The notes under the pieces are model-generated. The model searched no databases, was not told the DNA's origin, and saw only the letters and a program-made list of their open reading frames with translations. Of a DNA stretch of 64,000 nucleotides, positions 59,006-64,000 are shown in pieces. The first letter of the stretch is position 1. The number at the start of each line of letters is the position of its first letter. The stretch is taken from positions 13,206,001 to 13,270,000 of the forward strand of contig JBHGNT010000011.1 of assembly GCA_043228905.1 (NCBI GenBank). The letters run 5' to 3'. The translations under genes and the position numbers were made by a program. This stretch comes from Azolla caroliniana. Lineage: Eukaryota; Polypodiophyta.

Positions 59006-60884
59006 TCGGACAGGCCCCATGTAGTTCTTCTGTTGCGCGCATCGTTGCCCGTATCTTCCAGCCAGGCTTGGTGTTGATCGGCCACTTACCCTTCTTGTAG
59101 AAATCCATGGACATCAGGTTGATTTCGGATCCATGGTCTACCAACGCCACCACCGGTTCCAGAACGTTGCCGATCCGTACAGGGGTTTCCGTAGTCGCCC
59201 TGGCCCAATGAGGCTTCGTGTAGTGGCTTCCCGCCAACTCATCTTCCAGGGCTCCGTCTTCCAGGTGCATGGTCCGCACTTCCACGGGCTTCTCCGGTTC
59301 CGGCTCCATCGAGAGCCTCTTCCGCTTCACCAAGTCTACAATAGAGTCGTGGAACTCCCTCTTGGCGATTCCCAGCACCTCCCGCAATGACAGCTCCACT
59401 TTACTGTCGAGGATTCGCTCTTCAAGGACCTTCCGTAGGTCCGTTGCTCTCTCGATTTCGGTGCTCAACCGAAACCCCGCTTGCTTCTTCCCATCCGGCA
59501 CGCCTGGGTTGCCGGCATCGGTCGGTTTCGGCCCGAACCGGGTCTCATACCTCGGGGCCCCAACCCCTCCGGCCTTTCCTACCCGTTTGTCCTCCACCAG
59601 AACCTCGTAGTTCTGGCAAGTGGCTTCTACGAAGCCCGTTTTCTCTTCCACCGGATCGTCCCAACCGGTGACCTCCTGGACCCGTTGTTCCGCGCGGTCC
59701 GCCTCTTCCTTCCTCAGCCGAACTCCGGAGAGGCCTTTTAGCACTAGCGGCCAGAATCCGGAGTCCTTCACCTTCCGGGTCTCATCACCCCCGACCCGAA
59801 TTCCTGTCGACACTAAGTAGTTAACGGCTTCGACGTGCCGTGCCGCGGCCTCTTCCATCAACCTCTTCATTCCGTCGCGCCCCGTATTCAGTTCCAGGGC
59901 TCTCCGGGTCTCGCTCGCGTGCACCCGCCCGTTCCAGAGGTACACCACGTTGGTCCTGAGCGCATCGGTGAAATCCGTGCAATCCTTCCGAATGTGACCG
60001 ATCGTGTCACACCACATGCACCGCTGCCCAGCCGGCGGCCTCCGGTCGCGAGGTGGTTCACCGTTGTCTCTCTGTGCCTGTGCGATCTGTAGGTCGCGCA
60101 CCATCTACGTTAGCTCCTCCAGAGCCGCTCCTCCGGATGGGCCTCTGACCACGTCGCTCGATGCCGACCAAGACTCCGACCAGATTCGGGTCTCTTCCTT
60201 CCTCCCAGCCGGCACCGAAACCGGCTCCTCGAGCCTTCTCCCCAAGACCGACCCCGACCCCGACGTGCTTCCGTCGCTCCAATCGCGTCGTTTGTCAAAA
60301 TGGCTGCAGACCCGTTTTACCACGGCCCAATCCGTCGTGAGCCCTTCGTCCGTCTCCAATAGGGGACCCACCTTTTCCCTGTCGAGCGCATCCACCGACT
60401 TGACAAACAGCAGCACTCGACTTGTTTCGAGCACCGTCCGGTCCAGCGTCGACTGCCATGGGAACCATTTTTCGAACTCCTGGAGGAGCACCGACGTGTT
60501 CCTCCCTTTTCCAGGGCTTTCCACCCACGCCATGAAGTCCTGTCTCAACAGCCGGAGCGAGTCGTCAAACCCGTACTTCTCGAGGAGCTACAGCTCGAAC
60601 TCCTCCCAAGCCTGGCATCCGGCCAGCACCTCGAGCACCTCCGCATGGATGCCCGGCGTCACCACCCGAGGGAATCCAGACAGCCGCCTATCCACCGGGA
60701 TATCCCTCATGATCATTTCGGCCCGGTAAGCCTCCAAATAACTTGTGGCGTCTTTCCCTCCGAAACGGCCTATAGAGCCGACGATCGATTCAATGGCTCT
60801 GTCAAGGGTACCCATTCCCTCACGAGCGCTCACCAGCCGGTCGACGGCCACCGCCATTGCCTCTGCTAGCTCCGATCCCCTCAT
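59006..60884 (-). pseudogene. Gypsy-B gag and protease N-terminal part (broken)
   Basis: ATG at 60884 (MRGSELAEAMAVAVDRLV) after the primer site. Stops at 60588 and 60105 divide it. The last open part (from 60104) has CMWCDTIGHIRKDC, the REVLGIAKREFHDSIVDLV block, ALVDHGSEINLMS and HGACPN, where it is cut by Gypsy-C and continues at 51696. The nonsense changes fit an old, unselected copy. Confidence 0.87.
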
Positions 60885-60907
60885 CTTTCAACTCCTTTGC
60901 CGCCTTC

Positions 60908-60925
60908 TTCACGTCGGGTTCACCA
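60908..60925 (-). promoter_or_regulatory. Gypsy-B primer binding site (tRNA-Trp)
   Basis: Plus strand TTCACGTCGGGTTCACCA, 4 nt from the 5' LTR; unchanged in spite of the age of the element. Confidence 0.85.
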
Positions 60926-60929
60926 AATA

Positions 60930-61537
60930 TGTCGCGTTGTTACGCGCGTACGTGTAGAAAGGGGCAGGACCACGGGGGTCTTGGACCGAGGAGCGAGAGA
61001 TAAAGAGACAAAGAGAGAGATCCACAGACACGTAGAAGCGAGAAAAGAGATATAGAACGTGACACTTAATTATAATGACAAGAGATTGCAAGCTCCGACA
61101 GTTACAACCGACAAGGCGGCGACGGAACCGACACAGGGACCCAACTCACGCACACTGACGACAGTCACACGACTCGAAGGAAACAAGAGGGGAAAGGGAG
61201 CGACTCTGCTGGAAGCACACGGGTTGTCCCCGAAGCAGAGTCAGCGACCTCCCGACACCCGCAGAGAGCGATGATTCCAGTAGAGAGAGCTCGGCCTTCG
61301 TTCCGCAGCTGCCCTCCTCCCCTCCTCGCGCGCGATACCCATTTTTCTCTTCTCTTCTTCCTTTTATTCCTTGTCCCCTCCCTGGGATACGCACAATCCC
61401 CTCTAATAAATGTGCGTGGGATAGTAGTCACATCCATCGGTTCGTGTACAAAGTATACAGTCACGCATCCATCCGTGTAGGGGCTGGTTCGCGCACTTTC
61501 TCTCCGATTCCGCCTATGGCCGGTTTTCTTCACGACA
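60930..61537 (-). repeat. Gypsy-B 5' LTR
   Basis: 608 bp; plus strand TGTCGCGTTGTTACGC to GGTTTTCTTCACGACA. Contains GACTCTGCT (61201-61209) and AGCAGAGTC (about 61234-61242), a 9-bp stem around the GGAAGCAC-CGGG motif also found in the A and C LTRs. Followed by ACGT (61538-61541). Confidence 0.9.
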
Positions 61538-61541
61538 ACGT

Positions 61542-61697
61542 GAATGATAATAGTAGTAGTTTTGCCTGTCAATAATTGTTTTAGACCTTATAATAACATA
61601 TATGATGTATAGTCCTAATAATTATATTATTAGTTATTACAAGATATTTAGAATATTCTAGAACATTCTAGCATACTCCATAAGGACCTATAAATAG
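61542..61697 (+). other. AT-rich leader before LINE-2
   Basis: Continues the sequence left of the nest (28103-28388). CCTATAAATAGG at about 61688-61699 resembles a TATA box just before the LINE-2 ORF. No other feature is recognised. Confidence 0.4.
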
Positions 61698-62264
61698 GTG
61701 TCTATTCATTCATTACAACTCATTCAGTTCAATACCAAGCGGGATGTAAGTGAGATGAAAAATGTATGTACAACAAAGTCATGGGCCGATGTATGTGGTG
61801 GGGATGTGCTATCAAACTCATCTAATATGCATGTGATGCATCAAGAGAAGAATATGGAAAGCATAGATGTCCGAGAATTGAAAGAACGTGAACAAAGATC
61901 AAAGAACATTGTCGTCCGTGGGATTAAAGAAGAGAGTATGGAAACACCCGCATCCCTTGGAAAGGCCATTGGTGAATTTTTTAGCATGCATTATGGGATG
62001 TCATATGTGAATGTATATGGGGCACACCAAGTTGGGAAACATGGTGTTACTCGCTCCGGAGAAAGGCCTATTGTATGCACAATGACAGATGATACAAAGC
62101 GGCGGATCATACTCGAAAATAGTTGGGTATACCTCAAAGGTACACAATGCTTTGAGAGTGAAGATCGTACTATCTCACAACAAAATGCTCGTCGTAAAGC
62201 ATATGAAGAAAGGTTGAAAAACAAGGTTAAGGATGTGCCTAAAGATGGAAATGTAGCCAAATAG
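61698..62264 (+). CDS. LINE-2 ORF1-like protein
   Basis: 188 residues from the first ATG (61698); a later ATG (61755 or beyond) may be the true start. It contains RELKEREQRSKNIVVRGIKEE, then an alpha/beta-like domain (GEFFSMHYGMSYVNVYGAHQVG, RPIVCTMTDDTKRRIILEN) and a basic tail (QQNARRKAYEERLKNK). The arrangement resembles L1 ORF1 proteins with an RNA-recognition fold, which bind the LINE RNA. Assignment rests on this pattern and on the endonuclease frame just downstream. Confidence 0.55.
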   Translation: MSIHSLQLIQFNTKRDVSEMKNVCTTKSWADVCGGDVLSNSSNMHVMHQEKNMESIDVRELKEREQRSKNIVVRGIKEESMETPASLGKAIGEFFSMHYGMSYVNVYGAHQVGKHGVTRSGERPIVCTMTDDTKRRIILENSWVYLKGTQCFESEDRTISQQNARRKAYEERLKNKVKDVPKDGNVAK

Positions 62265-62315
62265 GGACACGTGATCTATGAGACTAACCCACGCCTTTTA
62301 CGACTATGCTTTTGA

Positions 62316-63087
62316 AATTGCAATGGATACCCATGGAATGCGGGATTTGGCATAGAGGAGTTCACCGATGACTCGGATATCACACTTCTTGTTGAAACAT
62401 GGGAGCATGATACTCAAAGGATTCAAGGTTTAGGAAACTATAATGTACACTCTTTGATATGGAAGAAAAATCCAAGACAAAGAAGAGGACAAGGAGGGGT
62501 GGCATGTTTGATTAAGAAGGAAATAGAGAAATATGTGTCAATCATAAAAAATGATGAAAATAAATGCTACATATGGCTCAAAATAGAAACACCTAATGAT
62601 TTGCCCACTTTTGTAGTTGGATGTTACATTCCTCATCAAGATTCTAACTTTTATGCTTGTTTGGATAAAGATCAACCGTTTGCCAACTTAGAAGATGATA
62701 TTGCTTATTTCAAATCTAAAGGGGAAGTTATTGTCTTTGGTGACATGAATGCTCATACAAGAAGTTTCCAACTTGATTCACAAGAATCTTTCATGCCACA
62801 TATCTCAAGGATGCAAGAGGATATGCAAATGTATAACCACTCTTCTAACGATGAAAAAGATCCGGACCAATTTGGGAAGTTACTCCTACAAATGTGCAAT
62901 AGTACCGGATTGCTTATTGCAAACGGTATTTCCTTATGGCCCAACACTAATGGTTTCACATGTAGAAAACACAACGGAAATAGTGTGATTGACTATGTGC
63001 TACTTTCTGAAGGTATTTTGGATCGTATACATAAATTCTCACTTGGTGAATGGACACCGAAATCCAATCATAGGCCTTTATGTATTG
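62316..63087 (+). pseudogene. LINE-2 ORF2 endonuclease, truncated
   Basis: The frame is open from 62316, after a TGA at 62313, through 63087. It has NCNGYPWNAGFG at the start, the catalytic LLVETW, VVGCYIPH, VIVFGDMNAHT, VIDYVLLSEG and a final SNHRPL, i.e. an apurinic-type endonuclease fold. In the last motif Asn replaces the usual Asp of SDH. There is no ATG before 62454, so the real start lay in the region upstream, now broken. RT is missing because Gypsy-H begins at 63088; the ORF end at 63149 is in the LTR. Confidence 0.7.
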
Positions 63088-63463
63088 TGTTGGCTGGTCA
63101 GAAGAAGGCAAATGGGAAAGCAAAGATGAACCGGAGTCGAAGCGGATAAATAGATAAATAGAATTATTAGGAGGGACGGATCCGGTAGTTATAACCGATC
63201 CGGATCCGAACCGATTCGGTTTCGGTTAATGGTTGCCTAAGAGCACCGATTGTAATCTGGCCGGATGCCTATAAAAGGATCCGATGTTTTGTAATGAAGT
63301 GACGAAGAATTAATATAGTTTTGCTTATGCTTATTGATCTGGTCTTCGTCTGTGCTTAAATGTAATTATCATACGCGTGTATTAACATCCTATCCCTACC
63401 ACCCCTTTGGAGAAGTGTCGGATAGACACCTGTGTTGCGGCTAGTCCAGCCAGACATACAACA
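63088..63463 (+). repeat. Gypsy-H 5' LTR (left end tentative)
   Basis: Candidate LTR of 376 bp from TGTTGGCTGG (63088, where the endonuclease homology ends) to ATACAACA (63463). It has TATAAAAGG at 63270-63278. It is followed by TTTTGGCGACCACG (63467 on), which sits where a primer site should be; I could not assign the tRNA with confidence. Confidence 0.5.
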
Positions 63464-63515
63464 CTATTTTGGCGACCACGATTCCTGCAGAGTGCAGAGG
63501 ACAACCGGGGGATGG

Positions 63516-64000
63516 ATGTCTAGACAAAACAACGACCACATCACCGAAAGAGGGAGACGCCACGCCGAACGACAGCGACGACGGGAAGCCCTGCAGCAAG
63601 CCGTCGACGAGATCCGGCGCGATCGGTCATTCTCCAAAACGCTTCGGCAAATCGCAGAAGAAGCACTGCAGTTCCAGGTTCTACAAGCTTCCGACGAAGG
63701 CAGTAGCATAACCAGCCTCCAAGAAGCGGAGACACTACTACAGACTCTCGCCGGCGGCGACGGGGACGCAGCGGCATTTGCAACATTAGAGGCGGATTCG
63801 GATAGCGGGGAAAGCGTGGGATCCCGTTATAAAAGCAGCCACGAGAACAACCCCTTTGAGTCGGATTACTCAGCAACATCGGAGCCAGAGGAAGAAATAA
63901 CTCTGGAGTTCGGTGACCGGCAATCGCCGAGGAGGGAGGAGCGGATACCAACACCACCCGCGGAGGAACCGCAGGAGCGGATACCAACACCACCCGCGGA
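63516..64000 (+). CDS. Gypsy-H gag, N-terminal part (runs off the window)
   Basis: ATG at 63516 opens a frame with no stop to 64000 (161 codons): MSRQNNDHITERGRRHAERQ, a highly charged segment, then acidic DSDSGESVGSRYKSS and a repeated ERIPTPPAEEPQ-type motif at the end. An ATG at 63513 gives only MDV and a stop. The position after an LTR and primer region suggests gag of an LTR element; no zinc knuckle is reached. Superfamily (Gypsy or other) is inferred only. Confidence 0.5.
   Translation, partial: MSRQNNDHITERGRRHAERQRRREALQQAVDEIRRDRSFSKTLRQIAEEALQFQVLQASDEGSSITSLQEAETLLQTLAGGDGDAAAFATLEADSDSGESVGSRYKSSHENNPFESDYSATSEPEEEITLEFGDRQSPRREERIPTPPAEEPQERIPTPPA
63929..64000 (+). repeat. 36-bp tandem repeat in Gypsy-H gag
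   Basis: GAGCGGATACCAACACCACC occurs twice, 36 bp apart, encoding ERIPTPPAEEPQ-type units. The array may continue beyond the window. Confidence 0.8.

Larger units (their letters stand above)
28389..61537 (-). mobile_element. Gypsy-B nest: old Ty3/Gypsy element split by four insertions
   Basis: B is followed as 28389-28404 plus ~35147-35677 (3' LTR), 35678-38127, 38852-39448, 50931-51696 and 59002-60929 (internal region), and 60930-61537 (5' LTR). Each break has a foreign element with its own target duplication, and the B reading resumes at the same codon on the other side. B carries many stops (for example near 35990s-38980 in pol and at 60588 and 60105 in gag), so it is the oldest layer. 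Inserted into it: Gypsy-A, LTR-J, the E array and Gypsy-C. Confidence 0.88.

Noticed and set aside
63541-63993. 150-residue minus-strand ORF at the right edge
   Set aside because: It is antisense to the open gag-like frame from 63516, which follows an LTR and primer-like site. Pro/Arg-rich composition is the mirror of that frame.

Overview
The window is a block of nested plant-type retrotransposons. I see no host gene, rRNA gene, genuine tRNA gene or CRISPR array. Three things point to a land plant with a large, repeat-rich genome: Ty1/Copia elements primed by initiator tRNA-Met (TGGTATCAGAGC sites), plant L1-type LINE remnants, and Ty3/Gypsy elements whose primer site is the complement of a plant tRNA-Trp 3' end. 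I cannot name the species.

Left part (1-28388). Mostly plus-strand Copia elements inserted into each other and into LINE debris: Copia-1 (to 3008), Copia-2 (3009-3694), Copia-3 (5' LTR only, 3695-4390), a LINE ORF1 scrap, Copia-4 (5334-10695, itself split by two non-coding insertions), Copia-5 (10951-16681, TSD AAAAT, inside LINE-1), LINE-1 (16687-19277), and Copia-6 (19656-25049, TSD TCGAG). Copia-6 has an uninterrupted 1357-residue polyprotein and 640-bp LTRs with one difference visible by eye, so it is the youngest Copia. Minus-strand Copia-7 and a probable solo LTR (27351-28102) follow.

Central nest (28389-61537, minus strand). An old Gypsy element (B) can be followed across the whole stretch because its ends carry the same TSD (ACGT at 28385-28388 and 61538-61541). 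B has been invaded by Gypsy-A (in its 3' LTR), solo LTR-J (in RT), an 11.5-kb array of E-type elements (39449-50930, one CCGG TSD around four LTRs) and Gypsy-C (51697-59001, TSD ACGT). E1 and C keep intact gag-protease and pol frames. E2 is a gag-only element. A and B are dead.

All four Gypsy families share an apparently conserved -1 frameshift cassette at the end of gag: GGATTTT directly before the TAG, a 6-nt spacer, a stem with compensatory base changes, and a second helix from its loop to a downstream CCCC block. They also share a DHG protease active site, and every target site that can be read is 4 bp with a central CG.

Right edge (61542-64000). LINE-2 (ORF1-like and endonuclease parts) is cut at 63088 by the 5' LTR of Gypsy-H, whose gag frame (from 63516) is open to the end of the window.

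How the pieces work together: autonomous units (Copia-6, Gypsy-C, Gypsy-E1) could supply reverse transcriptase and integrase. Gag-only E2, the deleted middle unit and the solo LTRs show non-autonomous and recombination-derived states of the same families. All coordinates, comparisons and difference counts were made by eye.
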